DNA from: Hippasteria phrygiana
Taxonomy: Eukaryota; Echinodermata; Asteroidea; Valvatida; Goniasteridae
NCBI GenBank assembly: GCA_037893225.1
Contig: JAZGUH010000760.1
Span: 310,001 to 374,000 of the forward strand
Length of the DNA: 64,000 bases
Direction: 5' to 3'
The notes under the pieces are model-generated. The model ran no database searches. It saw only the letters and a list, made by a program, of their open reading frames with translations, and was not told where the DNA came from. Positions within the stretch are counted from its first letter, which is position 1. The number at the start of each line of letters is the position of its first letter. The position numbers and the translations under genes are program-made. Of this stretch, positions 34,342 to 45,530 are shown in pieces.

Positions 34342-37300
34342 GTACGTGTAGGTAGTTTCGTATGCTTGTCAGAAGTTGTCGGGCAGAGGTTTTAATACAC
34401 CGACATCTGCCATGCGACTTTAAGCAGGATAAAACATCTGCAGGGCCATGTTGATAAGGGGAAAATGCAAAATTAAAGAGGTGGTAACTCGACATTGACC
34501 TACGTTTTTACAGGGTTGTGCCATGAACTCTAAGGTACCCTGTAAAACCCTGCCTTTCCCACGATGTTTAACCTCATGTTACCCCCTCAAGTTAGCACAA
34601 ATACCCGCCGGCACATGACAGTGAATATGCAGACATGTACATGTACATACATGTACATACATACATTTACCAAATTCTTGTTAAATTTCTAGTTTTCTGT
34701 AGGTTTGTGGCTTTTCGAAAGAGGAGGTGAGTTAATTAGTTTCAGCAACAAGGGAAGTTGCCCTGACTTTTCAGAAAAACAATTTAGACTGAATTTTTTT
34801 TTCTTTGGCATATATGTTGGAGATTTATCCTCTATTTTGATCTTGGCTCAGGAAAACTAAGGTTGGTAGGGATAGCAACCCAAACTGGCCAACCCTACCA
34901 CCTGGATTGGGTGAAGTTACATGAAATAAACAAGCAAACTTGTATCACCCAATATGGTGAATAGAAGCCGGTTTGTACTTACTGCGCATTACGCAGCTAC
35001 ATGTACGTAGCTGGTACATTTTTAGCGGACAAGGATCCTTATTGCGCAAAAGGATCGGACACGCAGTGCGCAAACTAAGTTTGTATCAGGCATGCAACTT
35101 TTCCTTGGATCAGCTGATTTCCTCGTTTTTCACTTCACACTTATGCCATTGCAAATAAGAAAACACTGTACAAAGTCTTGTAAAGATTGGAATTTCCTTG
35201 TTTTTTGTTACTTCCGAGTTGCATGCCTGTTGTATGTAGTGACCCGCTCTGGAAAAAGGTATATTATGTCGCAAAATATGAAAAATGAGTTTTATGTATG
35301 TTTGGAAAGCCCGCAATGTAAGCTTTCATTTGGTACATGATAGAGCTCCAAAGCCCTTTCCGTTCTGGAGATATTGCGTTGTTTGCATATTAATTAGTTC
35401 TATGGAGTTCAAATTCCACAACAGAGAAAAACTGGCTTTGAAATAGCTTGTTCCAATACAATGCAATGGAACAATGTACTCTAAAAGGCATTTTTTTTCA
35501 CTTTATTCACTGAAATCAACATTGTTGTGCACCAAACCTGAAACTTTAGATATTTAAGATGTCATTAAAGGCAGAAAACTAAAAATGAATTTTGACAAAA
35601 AAATGTCACCCTCTCAACATTGAAAGGGCCATTACACGTAAATGCATAGCGCGACTTATATCACCTTTTTCTGGAGCGTGTCACATATGCACTTTTGAAA
35701 AAAGTAGAAAGTGCATAAGAACTTTTTGGATACCTAGTCGGACAAATTGAAATAATTCAACATTTGTCGGATATGTACACGCTTAAAGTGTAAACATAAA
35801 CTGAGAAGAGATAAAAAAAAATAACGAATAATGTGTGCATATGTGTATAATTAAAGTTTGAAAGAATATCAAGATGTTCAGAGGATTGCGAATATGTTGA
35901 AGAAAACTGAGTAAATATATTGTAAACATTGTAAAGGGTTGTCAAAGGTATGAACAACCAAAACAATATGTTATTGTGTTTCGAGTGCATACTTTGTAAC
36001 AGTATGAACTCTACATCCAACAATCAAATGGCCTTGAGTATGAACTGCCCCTAAGTTCTAGTAATTTAAACCCTTTTGTCCAGCTGTTATTGATGTAGAG
36101 TACTTGTCCTATTCATCACACTTGGAGCGCCCCTTTCATGGGAATAAAAGTTTTGTTTGAAAAAGCTCCATCTATTCTTTACACTTTCATTCAAGACCAA
36201 TATATTTAAAACGTGAATGGATTGAGTACACACAAGAATGCGTGTATAGAGGTCAAACCACAGCTATGGCTGTCCTTGGTATTCTGTGGTTTTCTTATGC
36301 CCTCAGGCGCTCGAGTGATTCTAGCATGCCGAGACCTCACCAAGGCTGAGTCGGCCATCGCAGAGATTCGAGAGGACACAGGCAACAGCAATGTGGCAGT
36401 GGTCAAGCTAGACTTGGCTTCCCTTGCCTCGGTGAGAGAGTGTGCAGAAAAGATCAAGTCACAGGAGTCCAGGTTGGATGTCCTCATCAACAATGCAGGT
36501 GAACTGATTAGATTCTTATGTTCTGCAATGAAAACAAATTAAAGGGACACATGCCTTGGAGGTGCCTAATTGGGTTGGGTTGCAAAAACATTCATTCCAC
36601 CGTTGCTATGGATGGAAAGTAGAATGTACATTTGTAATAATGCACATGACCATTCCTTAAAAATATATATGCTGTTGTCTGAAAATCATTGACTAGAATA
36701 CTAGGGCTGTCCCAAATATACCGAATTCAATCGTCAACTGAATATTCGACTACCTTTTTACCAGTTCAAATATTTGAAAAAAATATGTATGCATGTACTG
36801 ATACGACTTTGATGCTATTTTAATAGAAAAGTTACGGCGCTTAGCAGTGTCAAATGCCACTTTTTGTCGACGGTAACTTTTTGTGGAGGGAGGTTTATTG
36901 TTCCCGTCCCTAAATCCCTTGACACTTATAAAATAATTACTGCAAAAAGGCAGGCTTTAGTTTGGTTTCTTATCAGAACATTAGGCCTATATGCACTCGT
37001 AATGATGCAAAAGTCCATCAGGTGGTCCATAATATCAATCGGCGCACGTAAAACACCACCATGCTTTGCATGCAACATTTTACCGGCACGGCATGCAGTT
37101 GCAGCTGACGCATGAAAAACTTGATCGGCGAGTATCGAATATTCGGTCAAACACAGTTTCGAATAATCGAATACTTAATTATTCAAAAATGAACACCCCT
37201 ATAAAATACTTTCCTGGACTAAAGTTTGGTTGAGGAAAGCTGGACTGTTGGAAACTGGATAAATGGTTTTCAGTCAAAAGTGCGTTTTCATGGTATGGAC

Positions 37301-40300
37301 GTGTACATTATTATCATTCCAATTTAAGGATGAAAGCTTTTTCTGCCTCCAAAGCAATGTGTCCCTTTAATTACAGTTGTCTTATTACAGTACAGCGTAA
37401 TCAAAGTATACTGTAATCAGGTGTCAACCGTGACATAAATGCTCAACCGTTTGGTCTGTGTGGCTTTTCAACAGGAATCATGATGTGCCCCAAGTGGAAG
37501 ACAGAAGATGGATTTGAGATGCAGTTTGGCGTCAACCATCTGGGCCACTTCCTCCTGACCAACCTCCTGCTGGATCTTATCAAGTCCTCCACCCCGGCCC
37601 GCATCGTCAACGTCTCCTCCTTAGGTCACTATCTGGTTAGCAAGATGCAGTGGGATGACATCAATATGAGGAGTAACTACGATCCCATGAAGGCTTACAG
37701 CCAGAGCAAACTCGCCAATATACTCTTCACAAAGGAGCTGAGTAAACGTCTAGTTGGTATGTCACAAGGGCTTCCCCCATCCCCACCCCTGCTGCCATAT
37801 GGTTTTCACTTTGTCTAAGTCTCTGTAAGTCAACCTGGGCAAACCCTGGGCACCCCAACTTGAATCTAAATTTGTTCTACCCCACATCAACCCTGCTTCG
37901 TTTCACACTTGTATCAAGTTCAACCCAAGGTGAACTCATCCCTACACATAATATTCATACTGTTTTCAACACAGGAGAGGGTTTCACCCCAGTGTGAGAA
38001 TCTCGACCGTGGTCTGGAGCAGGGTTGAGTTTAACTCGGTGCGAAACCAATCTCGGGGTTGACGCAGGATTGGCGCAGTGTAGTCGCTAGTTTTCCACCC
38101 TGCATCAACATCGAGATTTGTCTAGTGTGATAAGGCCTTAACCCATTGAATACAGACGACTGCCATCGCCGCAGTGTGAAAAAGACCACTTGGCCAGTTG
38201 TCATCTATATGCGCATTCCTGCACATATTCAATCCATTGTTTGCCTATTGCGTGTGTTATGCTTGGCTGCACAAGCCCGCATTGGCATACCAGCACCCCA
38301 TTAACCCTCCCTCTCTTGGTGCCAAAATGGAGTCAATTACCCTATCTATCAAAACCTAGTGATAGGTTGTAACACATAAGCTATGAGAGAGGAATTCCTC
38401 TCTCATAGCTTGTGTGTTAATTGGGTTGGTTTTTTGATAGGTTGTGATAGTTATAGGAGTAGAAAGGAGGGTTAATAACAGCCAGACAGAAAGGGGTAAT
38501 CAATGTGCCAAAGCTTAAGGCTGCCGCACTTTTAGTAGAGCTCAAATTCGAAATTGAAATCCTTCTTATTCATACTCTGAGAAATATGAAGCGATAAATT
38601 GAAATAAGATAGCGGCAAAACAATGTATCCTTTAATGTTCATGCAGCAGTTCCATCATGGAGGTTTTTTGTGCACCAACAAGCTGCAGCAGCTGCTTTGT
38701 CATACAGAATCCAGGATTGTAGATTTAAGTACCGGAACAATGCTAGGCGGGTTTCTGCCTGCTCCATGCCCCTTCCATGCCCCGTCAAATCCAATACATT
38801 GTACATACACTTACAATTTGTGTGCATCCACCCCCCCCCCCCCCCCTACCAAATGTGCCGGTAATCAATTTTAACATTAGCAAAATACCTTGACAGGGGC
38901 GGATCCAGGATTGTTTGCAAAAATTGTTTGCAATGGCAATGCAATGGCAATGCAGTGCAATGGCAGTGCCATTGCAGTGCCATTGCAGTGCCATGGCAGT
39001 GCCATGGCAGTGCAATGGCAGTGCAATGGTAATGCAATGGCAAACATTTGTTTACGGGGGGGGGGGGGGGGGGGACAGACACACTTTCTCAACGTTGGTG
39101 GCGGAATTTAACATCTTTGTTTTTTTCTTACCCATGGGTTTTACTTTTCTTTTCTGGTTTGCTACGGTGACCACCCCCCCCCCCCCCCCCCCTCCAGATC
39201 CGCCCCTGCTTGATATTCAGTATTACCACAGTAATGCTTGATTACATCTTGGAAGTACATGTAACAACAGTAGGCATAATTTCAACTTTACTGTTGGATG
39301 TTACAGGAAATTCCAAAAGTAGACTTGGGCTGCATGGCCATCTGAACAGCCTGACCGATCATGTAATTAGTATATGGATTGGAGCGTTCTGCTGGCGTCT
39401 TTAAAATTACTATTGAAATACTGCGGTATCAAAATTGAAAGCCACTTCCAAAGAGTCAAGCGGTTTTAGTCAGTGAAAAGTTTTGATTTGTATGTTTTTC
39501 CAAATGTTGCCTACTGCACATGCGCCGTTAAGTCATAGTTGTTAATTCTGATTTGGCTAGGTACACTAGGTAGTGTACATGATTGGTCATTGTCGCGATT
39601 TTCAGAAATGGGCGGATTTGGGGGTTTGTATTTTATAGGAATTATCGTTCCACTGACCTGTTCAAAGTTTTGCGTTGTTGGATGGCGAAAAAACGAGAGA
39701 AAAACGGCGTTCGTTTTAAACCGTCGGGTGAATGATAGCCTTTAGTCAAGGCACACATGGCTACATGGATGTGTGACGCGCCCCAAATATGCCAGCATGT
39801 CCGAGGCACACCACTCTTACGGGTAGCCACGCGTGCCTTGACTCAAGGCTACAGGGCAGTTTTCCCAACGATTTTCGGCTGGAAATCTTTGGAAAAACGA
39901 TATAAATTTCCACTTTTCTTGACAATGACAGCACACCTGGTTCCATAATTTCACAGGATGATTGAGACTACTATTAACTTAGTCTAGTAAGGTATTTCAT
40001 AATAATTCAGTAAAAAATAAGAGGATTGGAGGATTACCCATCGTGTACACTACCTTTTTAACAAGACTTGTTTGTTGATCAACCCTCAGGGACTGGAGTG
40101 AGCATCTTTGCCTTGCACCCGGGCAATGTGACCACAGAGCTGACTCGGTACACCAACGAAGCCCTGAGTCTGCCATTTCAGATCATCTTCAAGATTGGCC
40201 GGTCTCCCCTGGGGAGGATGGTCTTGAAGACGCCTGTTCAAGGGGCGCAGACGTCCATCCAGTGTGCCGTCGCCGAGGAGTTGGCAGACAAGACAGGGCT

Positions 40301-43300
40301 TTACTTCAGGTAGGCTGAACTTGTATGTGTGCATAGAGCTATATTACAAAAGCACTAACCTGTCAAGTGTGGAGTGAAACCTCAGTATATTATAGCTGAT
40401 TTGTGCATAAAAATTCAAGTAATTTCTTTTCCGAATGCATGCTTTATTTAAGTAAATCAACAAAATTTGCAGGCCTGACGTTTTGAACTTAAGCAAGTTA
40501 ATTCTCAAGTCTGAGAAAGAACTTGCTTAAGTTCGAAACATCAGGCCAGGTAATTTTGTTGATTTGTATATTTTAGGTAATTTCAGTCAGTTAGCAGTTT
40601 GCAGCAGTTTCATTCATATTTATCTTTATTTAACCCTAACAATCCCCATCCAGCCAAACTCCAACACCAGGTTTCGTTAGAATTTGACGGGTTAGGTACT
40701 GTGTACTTTTGATGTGGTGTTGGATTTTGACGGGATGGGTACTGTAGCTGCACAGTAACAGTGTTGGGTTTTGACTGATTGGGGAAGGTTGGTTCGAGCA
40801 ATGGCCATAGAGCTCTGGTGTTGGGATGTGTGTGTGGCTGTATGTTTTGTTTTGTTTGACATGCACTGAACAATGGGGTACGGAGGTAGAACAAACAATG
40901 GAATCAACAGCTTGTATGGTGTCTTACATAATACTTCTAAGGAACACATACATTGAATAATGTATGTTGCATAATTAGGGCTTGAATATTTTGCACATGA
41001 ATACAGTTGTTGGATTTTGACGGGATGGGTACTGTATGTCCCCATTGTTCATGCTGTGCATTTGGCCAAGTGTACCCACTCAATAAAAACCCAACAGCTA
41101 AGGGGGTGTTGGAGTTTGACGAGTTGTGTACTGTTATGGTAAGTGGGCTGTTAGAGTTTGACGTGTTGGGTATTGTTAACCAGCAACAGTCAAACATGGT
41201 GTTGGAATTTGATGGGTTGAGGAAGGTTTCTAGTAAAAATGCTTAGGGAGTTAGGGTTAATTAAGTGCTTAGTAGCCAGTCCTTAAAATTTCGACTTCTA
41301 TTTAAGTGCCTAGACTGTAGTATAATAATAATAATAATCAGCATTTAACCCCTTGAGTACGTTTTTTTACTGGAGACGTCGTCGGGGTGTCGCGGCGGCT
41401 CTGGCAGCCAAGCGAAACGGCCACAATGTGTTTGTGCAGTCAAGCGTAACATACACAATTCAACAATGGATTGAAATTGCACAAACAGCGGCAAATGCCG
41501 TCATCCGGCCTGGTGGCACTGTTTTTTTTGCGGCATAGGACGTCTTCCGTACGCAAAGGGTTAAGAATGCTCAAATAGTAAACTATATCACACCTTGATT
41601 GACACCGTAGCAACAGTGCCCTTTTTCATGTCTGAAAATAGCTTGAATATTTTTATTTGTGAAATAGAAAACCTTTAAACCCCATTTCAAATCCAAAACT
41701 CCTTCATGCATACGCAGTTCAGAAGCATTGGTATCTGCGAAAAATATCTTTGAAAAATATCTTTCATTTTGCTGGACCTTTAACCCTCCTATGCTTATCA
41801 CAGCCTATCAAAAACTCTAAACACCAACTCTCACAGTTTGATAGCTGGCTCCATTTTGGCCTTGAGAACAGGAGGGTTAATATAGCTCTATGGTAAAAAC
41901 ACTTAGACTTCTCAAACATTTTCATAGTCCAGGTTAGGAGTGTGCATTTATGGGTAGTATAAGGGAATCAGGTACCCAATTGAAAACAAGTATGAGTACC
42001 CGGTTACCCGTTGAAGAAAGCCAATCCCAAAAATGTAATCTCGGAAATTGCTGTTCATATTGTTCGTAAAGGTCAGCACGTTAGTACCACCACCTCAGTG
42101 CATCAATGCAACAAGATGCAAGTGTGTAGGCAGTAGGCCTACATTGAGTTTAAAAGCTTTACAGATTAAATTGCATTTTGGACAGCATTATTTTTTTTAT
42201 TTTTTTTTTTCCAGCAACATTTATTTCCTCTTCATGGTAATTCACAACAGATATAAAAGAATACAAATAAGAAAATCAAGTCTAGAAGAAGAGGCAAAAC
42301 CTAAAAAGCAAAAGCTTGTGTAAGGCATGCCATACATAACAAAACACATAAAAACTAGGACTCTATGTCTCTTCGCTGAACAGAACATAGGGCTTTTCCG
42401 CATTATTTTTTTAAGATGTCACTGCGATTTTTGGTTGCTTGTGACAAGTCTGCCTATCCACCAGGCTTCATGACAATTGGACCTACCAATTTACAGGTCT
42501 TATGAGAAATTATGCCTTTGTTGACGTCATTATGATGGTGCACATATTTGGGATTTCTTTTTACATATGTAGGACCTAACAAACCTATTACAAAAAGAAT
42601 TTCGATATTAGCATGTTCTGTTGATGAGATATGGCTTAAAGAAAATGTTAAAGGGAAAGTCCACCCTGAGTTTATAATAACATAATGTTAAAGAACGTTA
42701 ATTGCAATTGTGACTTACTTTCTTTTTCATTTTGATTGGTTTCGGTAATTGTATAAACCGGAGGTTTTTGCATAATGCGCCTGCCGTCATGCGAGCCGCC
42801 CTTTTGCTCTGGAATATCGGTACATCCAGGATACTGTGACGTAGTGGCTGCACTACCAAGCCGGCCGGCCCCGCGGCCTGAGCTGTGCGAGTGCAGTGAA
42901 CCATTGTCCATACATGCAACACACACACGAGAACGTGGCAGTGTTGTTCCTTGACGCACGTCTGTTTCCATATTCCTGGCGAATTTTTGCCTGACTGCTA
43001 AAGCAAAACTCGGTCATGCTGTAGTACAGCAACATCATGACGATTTGGCAAGCTTTTGGCTGCTCAAATAAACCGAATTCTCCAAAAGGTCTCAGCGCCT
43101 TCTTCCAAATTCCCAACCCCCCAAACGACCGGATATTTGTAAGAAATGGCTGAACAATATAAAAACGCGACGACTTTGAACCAGATTGCTTCGAGGAAAA
43201 TCGGCAGGCAGTTCTCCTGGGGTAGGCTAAGAATCTTCGAGATGATGCAGTGCCTAACATATTTTCTTTCCGACCAGAACAGACTTTGTGCTCTTCTAAA

Positions 43301-45530
43301 AAAATATGAAAAACCACGATAAATTGCAGCACGTCAAGCGCCTTATAAAACATACGTATTCATATACACTAAGCTGCGTCTAGGTGTGATACCAGTGCAT
43401 ACCGCACGTAGCCAACCATGGGTTTCCATTGAGGTGTGGACCCTACGTCATAATCTCCCGGATGTCGCGGGAACTTCGAACAGTATGGACGCGCCCTTTG
43501 TACTGCTGAATGGCAAGAAATCGTAAATATAAAGGGAGCGTGTGTCGTTCTCCATAAAAAAAGGAAAATCCAACTCTTGGTGCAGTATGTATGTTAGTGT
43601 ATGTTCTTTTAGACTAGATAAAATATTATAGAGCCTGGAATTCTCCTTTAAGGTTCAAAAACTTTGAAATTACTATAATTTCGTATGATGGTGTCATCGT
43701 GACGTCACCTAAATTTTCATCAACAACAAATGCTTGCCTACCAACATACTACGTTTCAGCGTAATCGGACCTACGGTTCTCTAGATACGGGCCATTGAAA
43801 AATGCACATTTAAGATGACATCACATGACACGTGATGACGTCATCACCCCGTCACTCTTCGGCATACACTTTCAGCTTAGGGTCTATGTTTGTGTTAAGT
43901 CTGATTAAGATCTGAGGTTGTTTAGTGACCAAAGTGCCACTTACAAAATTCGAGTACAAAGTCTATGGGATTTTGGATAGAACTAAAAATTCATAGAAAA
44001 TCAGCCGATGACGTCACTTCGGATTTTACATGCTAGTGGCACTGTCTACCTACCTTCCAATTTGTATGATGATCGGACCTACCCTTATATGTGTTTTGAA
44101 AAAGCAAATTTTTTATGACGTCACCATGACGTCACCTCAATTTTCATCTATAACACGAGCTACCATACCAACATACCAGGTTTGAAGGCAATCGGACGTA
44201 CCGTTCTCTAGATATGGGCCCTTGAAAAATGCACCTTTAAGATGAGGTCACATGACACGTGATGATGTCATCATGACATCACGTTTTGGCATACATTTTC
44301 AGCTTAGGGTCTCTGTTTGTGTTAAGCCTGATTAAGATCTGATGATGTTTAGTGACCAAAGTGGCTTTTACAAAATTCGTGTACAAAGTCTATGGGATTT
44401 GGGATAAAACTAAAAAAAATCATAGAAAATCAGCCGATGACGTCATAATGACGTCACCTCGGATTTAACATGCTACTAGCACTATCTACCTGCCCACTAA
44501 TATTTATGACGATCGGACCTACCCATATATGTGTTTCAAAAAAGTACATTTTTGATGACGTCATGATGACGTCACACATTTTTCACAATTATGTGAAAAA
44601 ATATAGGAGCTAACAAAGCTATTACAAAAAGAATTTTGAATTTAGCATGTTCTGTTGGTGAGATATAGCTTTAAGAAACTTTGAAGTTCAAAAACTTAAA
44701 AATTACTGTAAAATCGTATGATGACGTCATCTTGACGTCACCTCAATTTTGATCTATAACACGAGCTAGCCTACCAACATACCAGGTTTGAAAGAAATCG
44801 GACCTACCATTCTCTAGATATGGGCCCTTGAAAAACGCACCTTTAAGATGACGTCACGTGACACGTGATGACGTCATTATGACGTCACTCTTCGACACAA
44901 TATGTCAGCTTAGGGTCTATGTTTGAGGAAAGTTTGGTTAAGATCTGAGGTTTTTTTATTTTTAAGACCTAAAGTGCCACAGACTAAATTCGTGTACAAA
45001 GTCTATGGGATTTTGGTCAGAACTAAAAGAAGAAGAAAACAAAAACAAGGCCTTTTCCGACTGGCAGTGTCAGAAAAGCCAAAAAACAGTAAACATTTAG
45101 AAACATAAGTTATACATTTAGAAATATAGGTTATAAATGTTAATCTGTTTTGTTTTTCCATGTAACTTGCTTTTCATTTTGAAAATTCCCCTCAAATAAT
45201 ATTCAACAAATTTCTTTTTCATGGCCGGAGAAATTACTAAGTAATATGTTAAATATTTTGGTTACGGGTACTTGATTCAATAATCTGGAACCGGTTACTG
45301 ACATTTAGCGGTCAGGTACTCGGTTCAGATGCACAGTCCTAGCCGAGGTCACAAATGACAGCATGAAAGGAAAGCCATGAACTCCAAAGTGATATTGCCG
45401 GAATTTTGACATATCTTTCAGTGACTGTGTTCCTGTCAAGCCCAGTCGCGCAGCTCTGGATGAGGAGTCGGCACGACGACTGTGGGAACTCAGCGCTGAG
45501 ATGGTGGGCTTGGAGAAAAAGGTTGAGTAA
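34195..45530 (+). CDS. RDH11/12/13-like retinol dehydrogenase (SDR), copy 1, five exons
   Basis: Exons 34195-34341, 36307-36498, 37475-37756, 40090-40309 and 45422-45530 give 315 residues plus stop after a missing short first exon; family members are about 316-331. Order: a hydrophobic N-terminal stretch ([11 protein letters not shown]) that would anchor the enzyme in a membrane; the NADP-binding [28 protein letters not shown]; the catalytic VNVSS Ser and YSQSK Tyr/Lys; HPGNVTTEL; and the family's typical C-terminal end with [12 protein letters not shown]. The enzyme is expected to interconvert retinol and retinal, or reduce related carbonyls, with NADP(H). TGGNTGIG has Gly where TGANTGIG is usual; copy 2 keeps Ala. 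Introns carry six or more MITEs. It appears intact; substrate is not predictable from sequence. Confidence 0.92.
34342..36306. other. RDH intron; simple repeats only
   Basis: Holds an ACATGTACATACATGTACAT microsatellite near 34635-34670 and a duplicated CAGGGTTTTACAG/CTGTAAAACCCTG inverted pair near 34510-34553. No element with clear ends was recognised in the remaining 1.7 kb. Confidence 0.6.
36307..36498 (+). CDS. RDH copy 1, exon with NNAG
   Basis: Acceptor TTATGCCCTCAG, donor GCAG|GTGAAC; 192 nt, phase 1 at both ends. It encodes [20 protein letters not shown], the KLDLASL strand (cofactor Asp) and ends VLINNAG, the structural Asn motif of classical SDRs. Confidence 0.92.
36539..37370. 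mobile_element. TTAA-bounded MITE, AGGGACACATTGC family
   Basis: Left TTAAAGGGACACATGCCTTG, right CAAAGCAATGTGTCCCTTTAA. It is the same end sequence as 13379-13989 but with a different interior: 36704-37202 has CTAGGGCTGTCCCAAATATA and ATTCAAAAATGAACACCCCTA, an apparent nested hAT-like unit with AATATTCG repeats. Confidence 0.85.
37475..37756 (+). CDS. RDH copy 1, catalytic exon
   Basis: Acceptor GGCTTTTCAACAG, donor TTG|GTATGT; 282 nt, phase 1 at both ends. It encodes [44 protein letters not shown] (catalytic Ser) and [11 protein letters not shown] (catalytic Tyr and Lys). It is the best conserved exon in the window. Confidence 0.95.
38146..38300 (+). repeat. Relic of the AACCCCTTGCGTACG MITE family
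   Basis: Contains CATATTCAATCCATTGTTTG and TGTTATGCTTGGCTGCACAA in family order. It directly abuts the next MITE at the TTAA. Confidence 0.6.
38301..38475. mobile_element. TTAA-bounded MITE, TTAACCCTCC family, with central palindrome
   Basis: TTAACCCTCC and GGAGGGTTAA ends. At 38378-38411 a 34-bp perfect palindrome is built on AAGCTATGAGAGAGGAA and its complement. Interior CTATCAAAA and TTTTGATAGG are also paired. Sister copies are at 41780-41880 and 55119-55276. Confidence 0.88.
38894..39208. mobile_element. Inverted-end element with GCAATG/GCAGTG array and poly-G/C
   Basis: Ends CAGGGGCGGATCCAGG and CCAGATCCGCCCCTG are inverted; CTTGA flanks both sides. Inside, 38932-39045 is a hexanucleotide array mixing GCAATG, GCAGTG, CCATTG and CCATGG, followed by G and C runs. 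The long frames through this array are repeat artefacts. Confidence 0.82.
39569..40054. mobile_element. Intact copy of the GTAGTGTACA MITE
   Basis: Left GGTAGTGTACATGATTGG, right CCCATCGTGTACACTACC. 486 bp, noncoding, with long internal complementary arms (TTTAGTCAAGGCACACATGG / GCGTGCCTTGACTCAAGGC). It is the uninterrupted form of 11746-14291. It ends 35 bp before an RDH exon. Confidence 0.88.
40090..40309 (+). CDS. RDH copy 1, HPG exon
   Basis: Acceptor AACCCTCAG, donor TTCAG|GTAGGC; 220 nt, phase 1 in, phase 2 out. It encodes [19 protein letters not shown], then [20 protein letters not shown] and YF. HPG after the active site and GAQTS..CA are standard for RDH11-14 proteins. Confidence 0.93.
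40454..40565. mobile_element. 112-bp hairpin MITE
   Basis: AAATCAACAAAATT...GCCTGACG..TTGAACTTAAGCAAGTT pairs with AACTTGCTTAAGTTCGAAACATCAGGCC...AATTTTGTTGATTT. It lies in the last RDH intron. Confidence 0.8.
40630..41260. mobile_element. TTAA-bounded element containing a GTTGGATTTTGACGGG minisatellite
   Basis: The ends TTAACCCTAAC and GTTAGGGTTAA lie at TTAA. The interior repeats GTTGGATTTTGACGGGATGG / TACTGT-type units about ten times with variable spacing, between 40670 and 41225. Confidence 0.8.
41345..41564 (-). mobile_element. TTAA-bounded MITE, AACCCCTTGCGTACG family
   Basis: TTAACCCCTTGAGTACG left and CGTACGCAAAGGGTTAA right, 220 bp. Interior CGGCTCTGGCAGCCAAGCGA and CATCCGGCCTGGTGGCACTG are the reverse complement of 18237-18522. 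It shows a clean TTAA at both ends. Confidence 0.88.
41780..41880. mobile_element. TTAA-bounded MITE, TTAACCCTCC family (101 bp)
   Basis: TTAACCCTCCTATGCTTATC left, CTTGAGAACAGGAGGGTTAA right. Interior ACAGCCTATCAAAAACTCTA is shared with 55119-55276. Confidence 0.88.
42400..45020. repeat. Tandem repeat rich in paired TGACGTCA
   Basis: Units share ACCAACATACCAGGTTTGAA, TCTCTAGATATGGGCCCTTG, CAGCTTAGGGTCTATGTTTG and ACAAAGTCTATGGGATTT; unit starts near 43740, 44172 and 44776. Fifteen exact TGACGTCA occur from 42522 to 44887, five times as pairs exactly 11 bp apart. A 1-kb TTAA-bounded element (42648-43651) interrupts the first unit. The whole array lies in the last RDH intron. The sites match CREB/ATF consensus; activity is unknown. 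Confidence 0.85.
42648..43651. mobile_element. 1-kb TTAA-bounded element inside the TGACGTCA repeat
   Basis: Left TTAAAGGGAAAGTCCACC, right GGAATTCTCCTTTAA; inverted ends with about three mismatches, TTAA at both. The flanks ATGGCTTAAAGAAAATG and GGTTCAAAAACTTTG are continuous in the uninterrupted unit at 44655-44695, giving an empty-site comparison. The interior frame 42853-43353 (-) has no family motif. Confidence 0.8.
45422..45530 (+). CDS. RDH copy 1, terminal exon
   Basis: Acceptor ACATATCTTTCAG. Completing the split codon with T gives Ser; then [20 protein letters not shown] and [18 protein letters not shown] at 45528. This matches the C-terminal YFSDC...A..LW..S..L.GL end of the family. 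The exon is in a different frame from the longest open frame here and is separated from the previous exon by 5.1 kb of repeats, so it is easily missed. Confidence 0.92.

Noticed and set aside
38785..39111. Overlapping long open frames on both strands
   Set aside because: They translate the GCAATG/GCAGTG array and poly-C; all frames are open because the repeat lacks stops.
42853..43353. A 166-codon minus-strand gene
   Set aside because: It lies wholly inside a TTAA-bounded noncoding element and has no recognisable domain.
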